Assembly: GCA_019352055.1 (NCBI GenBank)
Contig: JABBOB010000032.1
Coordinates: 1-34,731, forward strand
Length of the DNA stretch: 34,731 nt
Direction of reading: 5' to 3'
Origin: Acidobacteriota bacterium
GTDB taxonomy: Bacteria > Actinomycetota > Actinomycetes > Actinomycetales > Microbacteriaceae
Below the pieces are notes generated by a model. The model had not been told where the DNA came from. It searched no databases and worked only from the letters and a program-made list of their open reading frames with translations. The stretch's first letter is position 1, and each line of letters opens with the position of its first letter. Of this stretch, positions 7,850 through 17,005 are shown piece by piece. A program made the position numbers and the translations under genes.

Positions 7850-8275
7850 GTGCAGCTCCCCGACGACCTCGACCCCGAGCTGGTGGAACGGCTGGTGTCC
7901 AGCCAGGGCGGCGAGCTCGCCGTCAAGATGGGCATCGACTTCCTCGAGCTCTCCGCCTCGCACTCGGTCGCGCGCATGCCGGTGGCGGGGAACAGGCAGG
8001 TCGTCGGCCTGCTGCACGGCGGCGCGCACGTGGTCCTCGGCGAGAGCCTCGGCAGCGTCTCCTCCGCCATCCACGCGGGGCCCGGCCGCTACGCGGTCGG
8101 CATCGAGATCAACGCGACCCACAGCCGCTCCGCCACCGACGGCTTCGTGGTCGCGACGTGCGAGGCGCTCGTGCTGGGCCGCACCCTGTGCACCCACGAG
8201 ATCGTCGTCCGCGACGAGGCCGGCAACCGGCTCTCGACGGTGCGGATGTCCAACCTGCTCCGAGACCTCCGCTGA
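7850..8275 (+). CDS. PaaI-family hotdog thioesterase
   Basis: A 141-residue hotdog-fold protein of the PaaI/4-hydroxybenzoyl-CoA thioesterase group, which hydrolyses acyl-CoA thioesters. The HGG motif (VVGLLHGGAHVVLGESLGS, about residues 48-66) carries a Glu at the position of the general base, as in the Arthrobacter-type thioesterases. The motif YAVGIEINATHSRSAT follows as in the family. The start is GTG 7850, preceded by GGAGG at a 5-base spacing. It is divergent from polA, convergent with the ANTAR regulator, and stands alone. The natural acyl-CoA is unknown. Confidence 0.88.
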   Translation: MQLPDDLDPELVERLVSSQGGELAVKMGIDFLELSASHSVARMPVAGNRQVVGLLHGGAHVVLGESLGSVSSAIHAGPGRYAVGIEINATHSRSATDGFVVATCEALVLGRTLCTHEIVVRDEAGNRLSTVRMSNLLRDLR

Positions 8276-8281
8276 GTCGGA

Positions 8282-8345
8282 GCACTTCGGCAGGCTGTCC
8301 GCGCTTCGGCAGGCTCGCAGCGACCGTCCCGGCCTGCCGGAGTGC
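8282..8345. terminator. Duplicated repeat element / bidirectional hairpin
   Basis: The 99-base gap between the convergent thioesterase and ANTAR genes holds two direct copies of GCACTTCGGCAGGCT-like sequence (CTTCGGCAGGCT at 8285-8296 and 8304-8315) followed by an inverted copy (GGCCTGCCGGAG at 8331-8342). The first copy can form a stem of about 15 bp with the inverted copy (8282-8296 with 8331-8345, two G-U pairs); the second copy can form a shorter competing stem. The core resembles the CTTCGRCAGGCTCAGCGACC-type intergenic repeat I recall as abundant in Microbacteriaceae. Transcription termination for both genes is the likely role. Confidence 0.6.
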
Positions 8346-8374
8346 CAGGGGCCTGCTGAGGTGCGCCCGGGGGG

Positions 8375-8977
8375 CTACTTCTTGGGGGCGCTCAGCTGCT
8401 CGATGACGGCCTGGGCGACGTCGTGCATCGTCAGGCGGCGGTCCATCGACGCCTTCTGGATCCAGCGGAACGCCTCGGGTTCCGAGAGGCCCATCTTCTC
8501 GTTGAGCAGGCCCTTCGCCCGGTCGACGAGCTTGCGGGTCTCGAAGCGCTCGACCATGTCGGCGACCTCGGTCTCGAGCGCGACGATCTGGGCGTAGCGC
8601 GCCAGCGCGATCTCGATCGCAGGCAGCAGGTCGGCCGGGGTGAACGGCTTCACGACGTACGCGAGCGCACCCGCCTCCGTCGCCTGCTCGACGAGCTCCT
8701 TCTGGCTGAACGCCGTCAGCAGCACGACCGGCGCGATGTGGTCCTTCGTCAGCCGCTCCGCAGCCTTGATGCCGTCGAGCTGCGGCATGCGCACGTCCAT
8801 GACCACCAGGTCCGGACGGAGCTCGGTCGCCAGCTGCACCGCGGTCTCGCCGTCGCCGGCCTCGCCCACGACGTCGAACCCGTTGTCCCGAAGGATCTCG
8901 ACGATGTCGAGTCGGATCAGGGATTCGTCCTCGGCGACGACGACGCGGCGAGGAGCGCTCGTTCCGTTCTGGGCCAC
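8375..8977 (-). CDS. pdtaR: ANTAR-domain response regulator (PdtaR-like)
   Basis: A 200-residue two-domain regulator. The N-terminal receiver (residues 10-125) has the acidic pocket at Glu16-Asp17, the phosphoacceptor Asp61 in VVMDVRMPQLDG, and the conserved Lys in YVVKPFTPADLL. The C-terminal ANTAR domain (about 135-195) has the RKLVDRAKGLLNEKMGLSE helix and the EAFRWIQKASM segment that bind paired RNA stem-loops and act as antiterminator. The best-known relative is Rv1626/PdtaR of Mycobacterium, paired with the kinase PdtaS; no kinase gene is in this window. The start is GTG 8977 without a ribosome binding site but with TAAGGT six bases upstream. Its location beside polA and pyk is common in actinobacteria. 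Confidence 0.94.
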   Translation of the reverse strand: MAQNGTSAPRRVVVAEDESLIRLDIVEILRDNGFDVVGEAGDGETAVQLATELRPDLVVMDVRMPQLDGIKAAERLTKDHIAPVVLLTAFSQKELVEQATEAGALAYVVKPFTPADLLPAIEIALARYAQIVALETEVADMVERFETRKLVDRAKGLLNEKMGLSEPEAFRWIQKASMDRRLTMHDVAQAVIEQLSAPKK

Positions 8978-8983
8978 CCGGCA

Positions 8984-8989
8984 ACCTTA
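8984..8989 (-). promoter_or_regulatory. Candidate leaderless -10 of the ANTAR regulator gene
   Basis: On the minus strand TAAGGT lies 6 bases (TGCCGG) before GTG 8977. The spacing places the transcription start at the G of GTG. There is no Shine-Dalgarno sequence. This is the same arrangement as for polA and hisE. Confidence 0.5.
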
Positions 8990-9045
8990 TGGCACCCGAC
9001 ACGCCCAGCGGGCCCGGGCCGCGATGCGCGGGAGGGCGTGCAGCC

Positions 9046-9051
9046 CTAGGG
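9046..9051 (+). promoter_or_regulatory. Candidate -10 of the tRNA-Leu promoter
   Basis: TAGGGT matches TANNNT and ends 14 bases before the mature tRNA 5' end, giving a short precursor leader of about 8 nt. No recognizable -35 is visible 17 bases upstream, so the call is tentative. Confidence 0.35.
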
Positions 9052-9065
9052 TGGAGCGGTTTCAA

Positions 9066-9148
9066 GCCGGTGTGGCGGAACGGCAGACGCGGCGCACTCA
9101 AAATGCGCTGTCCGAGAGGGCATGTGGGTTCGAGTCCCACCACCGGTA
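9066..9148 (+). tRNA. tRNA-Leu (anticodon CAA)
   Basis: A type II tRNA of 83 bases decoding UUG. The acceptor stem pairs GCCGGTG (9066-9072) with CACCGGT (9141-9147), including one G-U pair, and the discriminator is A9148. The anticodon stem GCGCA/TGCGC (9092-9096 with 9104-9108) encloses loop CTCAAAA, giving anticodon CAA at 9099-9101. The long variable arm expected of tRNA-Leu lies at about 9109-9123. The T arm is GTGGG-TTCGAGT-CCCAC (9124-9140). The 3' CCA is not encoded and must be added. Confidence 0.96.
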
Positions 9149-9151
9149 CGT

Positions 9152-9190
9152 GCGAAGGGGCGGCCACCGAACCGGTGGCCGCCCCTTCGC
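9152..9190. terminator. Strong bidirectional terminator between tRNA-Leu and pyk
   Basis: A perfect 18-bp stem (9152-9169 with 9173-9190) closes on AAC. It starts 4 bases after the tRNA discriminator base and ends 6 bases before the pyk stop codon on the other strand, so it can terminate both. On the plus strand no T tract follows. Confidence 0.85.
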
Positions 9191-9196
9191 GCTGCG

Positions 9197-10645
9197 TCAG
9201 GCCAGGCGCTGGTAGGCGGGTGCGGCGCCGCCGATCGCGTCGCCCATCACGTGCACGCGCATGTCGTTGGTGGAACCGGGGATCCCGGGAGGGCTCCCGG
9301 CGATCACGACGACCTTCTCGCCGCGCTGGCAGCGGTCGATGCCGAGGAGCACGTCGTCGACCTGGTGCATGAGCTCGTCCGTCGTCGTGACGCGCGGGAC
9401 GAGGAACGTCTCGACGCCCCAGGACAGCGCGAGCCGGGACCGGATGCCGGGCTCGGGGGTGAACGCGAGCACGGGGATCTTCGAGCGGAGGCGCACCATG
9501 CGGCGCACCGAGTCGCCGGACTCGGTGAACACGCAGAGGTACTTGGCGCCCACGAAGTCGGCGACCTCGGCGGCGGCGAGGGTGATCGCACCGCCCTGCG
9601 TGCGCGGCTTCGTGCCGAGCGGGAGGATGCGGTCGAGCCCGTGGTCCTCGGTCGAGGTCACGATGCGCGCCATCGTCGAGACGGTGACCACGGGGTACTC
9701 CCCCACGCTCGTCTCCCCGGACAGCATGACGGCGTCCGCGCCGTCGAGCACGGCGTTCGCGACGTCCGAGGTCTCGGCGCGGGTCGGCACAGGGGAGGAG
9801 ATCATCGACTCGAGCATCTGCGTCGCGACGATGACCGGCTTGGCGAGCCGGCGGGCGATCTCGCAGGCCTGCTTCTGCACGATCGGCACCTGCTCGAGCG
9901 GCAGCTCCACGCCGAGGTCGCCGCGCGCGACCATGACGCCGTCGAACGTGTCGATGATCGCTTCGAGGTGCTCGACGGCCTGCGGCTTCTCGATCTTCGC
10001 GATCACCGGGACGCGGCGCCCGGCCTCGTCCATGATCTCGTGCACGCGGGCGAGGTCGTCGGGACTGCGCACGAAGGACAGCGCGATCAGGTCGGCGCCG
10101 AGCGCGAGACCCCAGCGGAGATCCGCCTCGTCCTTCTCGGACAGGGCCGGCACGTTCACCGCGACGCCGGGCAGGTTGATGCCCTTGTTGTTCGACACGG
10201 TGCCGGCCACGACGACACGGGTCCGGACGCGGACCCCGTCGGTGTCGATCACCTGGACGCGGACCTTGCCGTCGTCGATCAGGAGGAAGTCTCCGGCCTT
10301 CACGTCCTGCGGCAGGCCCTTGAAGGTCGTCCCGACGAGCTCCTTCGTGCCGAGGACGTCCTCGGTGGTGATCGTGAAGACGTCGCCCTCGGCGAGGTCG
10401 TGCGGACCGTCCGCGAACCGGCCGAGCCGGATCTTCGGCCCCTGCAGGTCGACGAGGACGGCGACGGCGCGGCCGGAGGCGTCGGACGCCTCGCGGACGT
10501 TCCGGTAGACGCCCTCGTGGACCTCGTAGCTGCCGTGGGACAGGTTCATCCGGCAGACGTCGACGCCCGCGTCGATGATGGCCCGGATGTTCTCGAGGCT
10601 CGAGGTCGCGGGGCCGAGCGTGGCGACGATCTTGGCGCGTCTCAT
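9197..10645 (-). CDS. pyk: Pyruvate kinase
   Basis: Pyruvate kinase (482 residues) makes pyruvate and ATP from phosphoenolpyruvate and ADP, the last step of glycolysis. The start ATG 10645 is chosen because MRRAKIVATLGPATSS is the family N-terminus; the frame runs further upstream without homology. Landmarks include CRMNLSHGSYEVH, the active-site signature PVIAKIEKPQAVEHL, VARGDLGVELP with Mg and substrate residues, and ATQMLESMI. The B domain is present (DLQGPKIRLGRF). The ribosome binding site is weak (GGAACCCC). It is the last gene of the long minus-strand run and ends in a strong terminator; 88 bases separate it from gltD, enough for its own promoter, though none is clear. Confidence 0.98.
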   Translation of the reverse strand: MRRAKIVATLGPATSSLENIRAIIDAGVDVCRMNLSHGSYEVHEGVYRNVREASDASGRAVAVLVDLQGPKIRLGRFADGPHDLAEGDVFTITTEDVLGTKELVGTTFKGLPQDVKAGDFLLIDDGKVRVQVIDTDGVRVRTRVVVAGTVSNNKGINLPGVAVNVPALSEKDEADLRWGLALGADLIALSFVRSPDDLARVHEIMDEAGRRVPVIAKIEKPQAVEHLEAIIDTFDGVMVARGDLGVELPLEQVPIVQKQACEIARRLAKPVIVATQMLESMISSPVPTRAETSDVANAVLDGADAVMLSGETSVGEYPVVTVSTMARIVTSTEDHGLDRILPLGTKPRTQGGAITLAAAEVADFVGAKYLCVFTESGDSVRRMVRLRSKIPVLAFTPEPGIRSRLALSWGVETFLVPRVTTTDELMHQVDDVLLGIDRCQRGEKVVVIAGSPPGIPGSTNDMRVHVMGDAIGGAAPAYQRLA

Positions 10646-10733
10646 GCGGTGGGGTTCCAGCTTTCGCGTACTCGTTCGGGCAGTGCGATCCGAGGCTATC
10701 CGTATGTCGTGGACAGCAACGAACCGGCGGGGG

Positions 10734-12191
10734 TCAGATGGAGATGGCGCGATCGGTGGGACGCACGGGAGCGGGCAGCTCGGTGCGCCCCTCGAGGTAG
10801 GCGTCCACCTCGGCCGCGACGCTGCGCCCCTCCGCGATCGCCCAGACGATGAGCGACTGGCCGCGGCCGGCGTCACCGGCGACGAAGACGCCCGGCTCGG
10901 TGGTCTGGAACCGGTCGTCGCGGGTGAGGGTGCCGCGGCCGTCGAAGGGCACGCCGAGCTGGTCGCCCAGGTGGTCCTGCTCGGGGCCGGTGAACCCCAT
11001 CGCGACGAGGACGAGGTCCGCGGGGATCAGACGCTCCGTGCCGGCCCGCGGAACGCGCTTGCCGTCGAGGTACTCCGTCTCGGCGACGCGGAGCTGCGAG
11101 ACCCGTCCGGTGCCGTCGTCGACGAACTCGACGGTCGAGGCGAGGTACTCGCGGCGGCCGCCCTCCTCGTGCGCGCTCGAGATCTCGAACACGGTCGGCA
11201 TCATCGGCCACGGCTGCGAGTCGCTGCGGGTGGCGGGAGGCTGCCGGCCGATCGCGAGGTTCGTCACGCTCGCGGCACCCTGGCGGTGCGCGGTGCCGAT
11301 GCAGTCCGCGCCCGTGTCGCCGCCGCCGATGACGACGACGTGACGGTCCTCGGCGGTGATCTGCGCGGGGACGTCGTCGCCGGCGACCGCCTTGTTCGAC
11401 TGCGTCAGGTACTCCATGGCGAAGTGCACGCCGTCGAGGTCCCTGCCGGGCACGGGCAGGTCGCGGGGCACCGATGCGCCGGTGGCGACGACCACGGCGT
11501 CGTAGCGGCGACGCAGCTCGTCCCACGCGATGTCGCGGCCGATCTCGACGCCCGCGCGGAAGCGGGTGCCCTCCGCGATCATCTGGTTCAGTCGCTGGTC
11601 GAGGCGGTGCTTCTCCATCTTGAACTCGGGGATGCCGTAGCGGATGAGGCCGCCGATGCGGTCCTCCCGCTCGTAGACGGCGACCGTGTGGCCTGCGCGC
11701 GTCAGCTGCTGCGCGGCCGCGAGCCCGGCGGGGCCGGAGCCGACGACCGCGACCGTCTTGCCGGTGAGGCGCTGGGGCGGATGCGGCTGCACCCAGCCCT
11801 TCTCGAACGCCTGGTCGATGATCGAGATCTCGACCTGCTTGATCGTCACGGCGGGCTGGTTGATCCCGAGCACGCACGACGACTCGCACGGTGCCGGGCA
11901 GAGGGTGCCCGTGAACTCCGGGAAGTTGTTCGTGGCGTGGAGGCGTTCGATCGCCTCGCGCCCCTCCCCTCGGTGCATGTGGTCGTTCCACTCGGGGATG
12001 AGGTTCCCGAGCGGGCAGCCCTGGTGGCAGAAGGGGATGCCGCACTGCATGCAGCGGCCGGCCTGACGCCGCAGCTCGCCGGAGTCCTGGTGCTCGTAGA
12101 CCTCCTTCCAGTCCATCAGCCGGAGCGAGACGGGCCGCCGCGGAGGCAGCTCCCGCTCCCGCGTCTTCAGAAACCCTTTGGGGTCAGCCAC
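10734..12191 (-). CDS. gltD: Glutamate synthase (NADPH) small subunit
   Basis: GltD (485 residues) passes electrons from NADPH through FAD and iron-sulfur clusters to GltB for glutamate synthesis from 2-oxoglutarate and glutamine. The N-terminal cysteine clusters are CMQCGIPFCHQGCPLGN and CPAPCESSCV. The FAD-binding GSGPAGLAAAQQL follows, then NADPH-binding GGGDTGADCIGTA, and the C-terminal GVFVAGDAGRGQSLIVWAI. The start is GTG 12191 (VADPKGFLKTRERE) with GGAGG five bases upstream; the frame is open further upstream through the intergenic repeat but without homology. It lies 95 bases after gltB. Confidence 0.97.
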   Translation of the reverse strand: MADPKGFLKTRERELPPRRPVSLRLMDWKEVYEHQDSGELRRQAGRCMQCGIPFCHQGCPLGNLIPEWNDHMHRGEGREAIERLHATNNFPEFTGTLCPAPCESSCVLGINQPAVTIKQVEISIIDQAFEKGWVQPHPPQRLTGKTVAVVGSGPAGLAAAQQLTRAGHTVAVYEREDRIGGLIRYGIPEFKMEKHRLDQRLNQMIAEGTRFRAGVEIGRDIAWDELRRRYDAVVVATGASVPRDLPVPGRDLDGVHFAMEYLTQSNKAVAGDDVPAQITAEDRHVVVIGGGDTGADCIGTAHRQGAASVTNLAIGRQPPATRSDSQPWPMMPTVFEISSAHEEGGRREYLASTVEFVDDGTGRVSQLRVAETEYLDGKRVPRAGTERLIPADLVLVAMGFTGPEQDHLGDQLGVPFDGRGTLTRDDRFQTTEPGVFVAGDAGRGQSLIVWAIAEGRSVAAEVDAYLEGRTELPAPVRPTDRAISI

Positions 12192-12286
12192 CGAGGCCTC
12201 CAATCCCGTCGCGTACCGCGGCGCGCTCAGCGGAGCGAAGCGACACAGGCTTCGAAGCGCTTGCGCTGCGAAGACCATGAACAGCG
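12192..12286. repeat. Repeat-like gltB-gltD intergenic element
   Basis: The 95-base gap within the gltBD unit contains sequence reminiscent of the CTGAGC/TTCGAAGC-type actinobacterial intergenic repeats: GGAGCGAAGCGACACAGGCTTCGAAGCGC at about 12230-12260 read in short pieces (GAGCGAAGCGACACAGG, then CTTCGAAGCGC), with a small AGCGCTTGCGCT palindrome at 12256-12267. It contains no gene. It could shape mRNA stability between the two subunits. Confidence 0.4.
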
Positions 12287-15200
12287 TCAGCCACCGGTCA
12301 CCTCCAGGATCCTGCGCCACACCACGTCGCCGTCGGGGTCGAGGCCCTCGTCCTCGGCGACCGCACGGGTCGCGAGCACCGCGGCGTAGTTCCGCGGCAG
12401 CACCTTCACGAACTCCTCGACGATCTGCTCGAACCCCTCCAGCATGCGCGCGGCGAGCGCCGAACCGGTCGTCTCGACATGCCGCTGCAGGAGGTCGCGG
12501 AGGATCTCGGCGTCCGCGCTGTCCATCGGGAGCAGGTCGAGCTCGCCGGCGAGCGCGTCGACGTTGACCTGCTCGTGGGACAGCCCGTGCACGTAGGCGG
12601 TGCCGCCGGACATGCCGGCGCCCAGGTTCCGGCCGGTCGCGCCGAGGATGACCGCGAGGCCGCCCGTCATGTACTCGAGCGCGTGGTCGCCCACGCCCTC
12701 CACGACCGCCGTCGCACCGGAGTTGCGGACGAGGAAGCGCTCGCCGACCGTCCCGGAGATGAACATCGTGCCCTGGGTCGCGCCGTAGCCGATGACGTTG
12801 CCGGCGATGACGTTCTCCTCCGCGGCGAAGGACGCGTCGGGGTGCGGGCGAAGCACGATCTCCCCGCCGGAGAGCCCCTTGCCGACGTAGTCGTTGCTGT
12901 CGCCGATCAGCAGCAGGGTGATGCCGGCGGGGAGGAACGCGCCGAACGACTGCCCGGCCGAGCCGGTGAGCGTGACCTGGATGGAGCCGGACGGCATGCC
13001 GTGCTCGCCGTGCCGCTTCGTCAGCTCGTGGCCGAGCATCGTCCCGACGGCGCGCTCGGTGTTGCGGATCGGCAGCTCGATGTGCGTGCTGCCGCCGCTC
13101 GCGAGCACCCCCGCGGCGCGCTGGATCAGGACGTTGTCGAAGTGCTCGTCGAGCTCGTGGTCCTGCCCGACCCGGCGGGTCCGCGGCTCGTCGTCGGCGA
13201 AGGTCGGGCCGACGAGGATCGGCTCCAGGTCGAGGCCGTCCGCCTTCCAGTGCTCCACCGCGGTGTCGACGTCGAGCAGCTCCTTGCGGCCGATGATCTC
13301 CTCGATGCTGCGGTACCCGAGCTCGGCCAGCAGCTCGCGGACCTCCTGCGCGATGAACTCGAAGAAGTTCACGACGAACTCGGGCTTGCCGGAGAACCGG
13401 GCGCGCAGCTCGGGGTTCTGCGTCGCGACACCGACGGGGCACGTGTCGAGGTGGCAGACGCGCATCATGACGCAGCCCTCCACGATCAGCGGAGCCGTCG
13501 CGAAGCCGAACTCCTCCGCGCCGAGCAGCGCGGCGACGACCACGTCGCGGCCGGTCTTCATCTGACCGTCGACCTGCACGGTCACCCGGTCGCGCAGCCC
13601 GTTCAGCATCAGCGTCTGCTGCGCCTCGGCGAGGCCGAGCTCCCAGGGGGTGCCCGCGTGCTTCAGCGAGTTGAGCGGCGAGGCGCCCGTGCCGCCGTCG
13701 TGGCCGGAGACCAGCACGACGTCCGCCTTCGCCTTCGTGACCCCTGCGGCGACGGCGCCGATGCCGGACTGGCTGACCAGCTTGACGTGGATGCGCGCCG
13801 ACGGGTTCGCCCGTTTGAGGTCGAAGATCAGCTGCTTCAGGTCCTCGATCGAGTAGATGTCGTGGTGCGGCGGCGGCGAGATCAGGCCGACGCCCGCGGT
13901 CGAGTGCCGGGTCCGCGCGATCCAGGGGTACATCTTCGCGGGCGGCAGCTGGCCGCCCTCCCCCGGCTTCGCGCCCTGCGCCATCTTGATCTGGATGTCG
14001 TCCGCATGGGTCAGGTACATGCTCGTGACGCCGAAGCGCCCGGAGGCGACCTGCTTGATCCGGCTCCGCCGCTCGGGGTCGAGCAGCCGCTCGACGTCCT
14101 CGCCGCCCTCCCCGGTGTTGGACCGGGCACCGAGCCGGTTCATCGCGATCGCGAGGGTCTCGTGCGCCTCCTTGGAGATGGAGCCGTAGGACATCGCGCC
14201 CGTGTTGAAGCGGGAGACGATCGACGCGATCGACTCGACCTCGTCCAGCGGGACGGGTTCGCGGTGCACCGACGCGAAGCGGAACAGGCCGCGGAGCGTC
14301 ATCAGCTCCTTCGCCTGGTCGTCGACGAGGCGGGTGTACTCCTTGAAGACGTCGTACCGGCGCGCCCGGGTCGCGTGCTGCAGACGGAACACCGTCTCCG
14401 GGTTGAACAGGTGCGGGGGGCCGCCGCGGCGCCACTGGTACTCGCCGCCCGTCGCGAGCCCGACGTGGATGAGCGCCGCGTCCTCCTCCGGGAACGCGGC
14501 CTCGTGCCGGGCCGCGCACTCCGCCGCGATCTCGGGCATGCCGATGCCGCCGAGCTTGGTGGTGGTGCCGGTGAAGTACTCCTGCACGAACTCCGGGGAC
14601 AGGCCGACGGCCTCGAACGCCTGGGCGGCGGCGTAGGAGGACACCGTCGAGATGCCCATCTTCGACATGATCTTCAGGACGCCCTTGCCGAGGGCCTTGA
14701 TCAGGTTCTTGACGGCCTTCTCGGGGGTGACGCCGGTGATCGTGCCGGCCCTGACGAGCTGCTCGACGGACTCCATCGCGAGGTAGGGGTTGACCGCGGA
14801 GGCGCCGTAGCCGATCAGCAGCGCGACGTGGTGCACCTCGCGCACGTCGCCGGCCTCGACGATCAGGCCCACCTTCATCCGGTTCTGCTTCCGGATCAGG
14901 TGGTGGTGGATCGCGGAGATCATCAGCAGGCTCGGGACCGGCGCCAGCTCTCGGCTCGAGTCCCGGTCGGACAGCACGATGAACTCCGCGCCCCGCTCGA
15001 TCGCGTGGTCCACCTCGTCGCGCATGGCGGCGATCCGGTCCTCGAGCGCTCGCTCGCCGTCCTCGACCCGGTAGAGCCCACGGACGACGGTGGTCGTCAC
15101 GGAGCCGGGGGCGGCGTCGATGTGCTGGAGCTTCGCGAGCTCGTCGTTGTCGATGACCGGGAAGTCGAGCACGACCTGGCGCGCGTGCTCCGGCGTGGAG

Positions 15201-16879
15201 GCGAGCAGGTTCCGCTCGGGGCCGAGGCCCAGCTTGAGGGAGGTCACGACCTCCTCGCGGATCGAGTCGAGCGGCGGGTTGGTCACCTGCGCGAACTGCT
15301 GCACGAAGTAGTCGAACAGCAGCCGCGGCCGCTTCGACAGGATCGCGATCGGGGTGTCCGAGCCCATCGCCCCGAGCGGCTCGGCCCCCTTCTCCCCCAT
15401 CGGGGCGAGCAGGATGCGGACCTCCTCGTCCGTGTACCCGAAGGTGCGCTGCCGCCGCTGCACCGAGGCGGGCGTGTGCACGATGTGCTCCCGCTCCGGC
15501 AGGTCGGCGAGGCGGATCCGGCCCCGCTCGATGTACTCGCCCCAGGGCTTGCTCGCGGCGAGCTCGGACTTGATCTCGTCGTCGGCGATGATGCGACCCG
15601 CGACGGTGTCGACGAGGAACATCTTCCCGGGGCGGAGGCGTCCGCGGCGGGCGACCCGGCCTGGTGCGATGTCGAGCACGCCGGTCTCGGAGGCGAGCAC
15701 GATGAGACCGTCGGTGGTGACGAGCCACCGTCCCGGGCGGAGGCCGTTCCGGTCGAGCGTCGCACCGACGAGGGACCCGTCGCTGAACACGATGGCGGCG
15801 GGGCCGTCCCACGGCTCCATGAGGCCCGAGTGGTACTCGTAGAACGCCCGCAGGTCCGGGTCGAGGTCGGGCTGGTTCTCCCACGCCTCCGGCACCATCA
15901 TCATCACCGCGTGCGGCAGGCTCCGGCCGCCGAGGCTCAGCAGCTCGACGACCTCGTCGAACGACGCGGAGTCGCTGACACCGGGGGTGCAGATCGGCAG
16001 GAGGGGCGTGACGTCCCCGATGAGCTCGGAGGAGAGCTGGGACTGGCGCGCGCGCATCCAGTTGCGGTTGCCCTGCACGGTGTTGATCTCGCCGTTGTGC
16101 GCGATCATCCGGAACGGCTGCGCGAGCGGCCAGGACGGGAAGGTGTTCGTCGAGTAGCGCGAGTGGACGAGCGCCAGCGTGGAGGCGAATCGCTCGTCGG
16201 ACAGGTCGGGGTAGAACGGCTCGAGCTGGAGCGTCGTGACCATGCCCTTGTAGACGACGGTCCGGCTCGACAGCGACGCGAAGTACGCCTGCAGCTCGCG
16301 CTCCGCGCGCTTGCGGAGCCGCATCGCCAGGCGGTCGAGCACGATCCCGGCCGGACGGGTCCCCCTCTCGGCCGCTCCGGTCCCCGCGACGAAGAGCTGC
16401 TCGATCACGGGCATCGCGGCGCGGGCGAGCGTGCCGATCGTGTCGGGACGCGTCGGGACCTGACGCCAGCCGAGGACCTCGAGCCCCTCCTCCGCCGCGA
16501 TGTCCGCGACGGCCGCCTTCTGCGCGTTGCGCTCCCGCGCGTCGGTCGGCAGGAACGCCAGACCGACGGCGTACTCGCCGGCGTCCGGGATCGCGAACGG
16601 CACGACGGCCGAGAGGAACTCGTGCGGGACCTGGGTGACGATGCCGGCGCCGTCACCGGTGCCCGCGTCCGACCCGACCGCGCCGCGGTGCTCGAGGTGC
16701 CGGAGCGCGTCGAGCGCGTGGTCGATGATGTCGTGACCCGGGGTGCCGCGCAGCGTCGCGACCATCGCGAGGCCGCAGGCGTCCTTCTCCGCGGCCGGGT
16801 CGTAGAGCCCGGTCGCCGCGGGCACGGTGCTGAACGGCAGCGACGGGACGGCGGCTGCGCGGGGTGCGGTGTCGACCAT
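12287..16879 (-). CDS. gltB: Glutamate synthase (NADPH) large subunit
   Basis: GltB (1530 residues from this start) releases ammonia from glutamine and adds it to 2-oxoglutarate. The start ATG 16879 has GGAGG five bases upstream; an in-frame ATG at 16996 is possible but leads into sequence without homology. The propeptide would be removed before Cys35 (KDACGLAMV), the glutaminase nucleophile. The class II amidotransferase domain covers about residues 35-430 ([12 protein letters not shown]). The FMN-binding synthase domain has [16 protein letters not shown] and the 3Fe-4S cysteines [14 protein letters not shown]. The C-terminal GXGXG helix domain follows to the end. The gene lies 126 bases after lgt. 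Confidence 0.98.
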   Translation of the reverse strand: MVDTAPRAAAVPSLPFSTVPAATGLYDPAAEKDACGLAMVATLRGTPGHDIIDHALDALRHLEHRGAVGSDAGTGDGAGIVTQVPHEFLSAVVPFAIPDAGEYAVGLAFLPTDARERNAQKAAVADIAAEEGLEVLGWRQVPTRPDTIGTLARAAMPVIEQLFVAGTGAAERGTRPAGIVLDRLAMRLRKRAERELQAYFASLSSRTVVYKGMVTTLQLEPFYPDLSDERFASTLALVHSRYSTNTFPSWPLAQPFRMIAHNGEINTVQGNRNWMRARQSQLSSELIGDVTPLLPICTPGVSDSASFDEVVELLSLGGRSLPHAVMMMVPEAWENQPDLDPDLRAFYEYHSGLMEPWDGPAAIVFSDGSLVGATLDRNGLRPGRWLVTTDGLIVLASETGVLDIAPGRVARRGRLRPGKMFLVDTVAGRIIADDEIKSELAASKPWGEYIERGRIRLADLPEREHIVHTPASVQRRQRTFGYTDEEVRILLAPMGEKGAEPLGAMGSDTPIAILSKRPRLLFDYFVQQFAQVTNPPLDSIREEVVTSLKLGLGPERNLLASTPEHARQVVLDFPVIDNDELAKLQHIDAAPGSVTTTVVRGLYRVEDGERALEDRIAAMRDEVDHAIERGAEFIVLSDRDSSRELAPVPSLLMISAIHHHLIRKQNRMKVGLIVEAGDVREVHHVALLIGYGASAVNPYLAMESVEQLVRAGTITGVTPEKAVKNLIKALGKGVLKIMSKMGISTVSSYAAAQAFEAVGLSPEFVQEYFTGTTTKLGGIGMPEIAAECAARHEAAFPEEDAALIHVGLATGGEYQWRRGGPPHLFNPETVFRLQHATRARRYDVFKEYTRLVDDQAKELMTLRGLFRFASVHREPVPLDEVESIASIVSRFNTGAMSYGSISKEAHETLAIAMNRLGARSNTGEGGEDVERLLDPERRSRIKQVASGRFGVTSMYLTHADDIQIKMAQGAKPGEGGQLPPAKMYPWIARTRHSTAGVGLISPPPHHDIYSIEDLKQLIFDLKRANPSARIHVKLVSQSGIGAVAAGVTKAKADVVLVSGHDGGTGASPLNSLKHAGTPWELGLAEAQQTLMLNGLRDRVTVQVDGQMKTGRDVVVAALLGAEEFGFATAPLIVEGCVMMRVCHLDTCPVGVATQNPELRARFSGKPEFVVNFFEFIAQEVRELLAELGYRSIEEIIGRKELLDVDTAVEHWKADGLDLEPILVGPTFADDEPRTRRVGQDHELDEHFDNVLIQRAAGVLASGGSTHIELPIRNTERAVGTMLGHELTKRHGEHGMPSGSIQVTLTGSAGQSFGAFLPAGITLLLIGDSNDYVGKGLSGGEIVLRPHPDASFAAEENVIAGNVIGYGATQGTMFISGTVGERFLVRNSGATAVVEGVGDHALEYMTGGLAVILGATGRNLGAGMSGGTAYVHGLSHEQVNVDALAGELDLLPMDSADAEILRDLLQRHVETTGSALAARMLEGFEQIVEEFVKVLPRNYAAVLATRAVAEDEGLDPDGDVVWRRILEVTGG

Positions 16880-17005
16880 GGCGTCCTCCAGTGGGCCCGG
16901 GATCGGGGAGACAGGTGTGGGGAGCGGGACGCCTTCGGCCCTCGGAGTTCGTTCGGCACTGCCGTCTTCGCGGCTCCGGGGCGACGGACTGGTCATCCGG
17001 TCACC

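Noticed and set aside
10734-15884. A 1716-codon minus-strand frame seeming to fuse a long N-terminal part to GltD
   Set aside because: Only the last 485 residues are GltD; the rest is an out-of-frame reading of gltB that happens to be in frame with gltD across the gap. It is not a fusion gene.
16880-17005. N-terminal extension of GltB from ATG 16996
   Set aside because: The extra 39 residues are low-complexity Pro/Ser/Arg without homology, and the ATG at 16879 has a good GGAGG. The alternative cannot be fully excluded.
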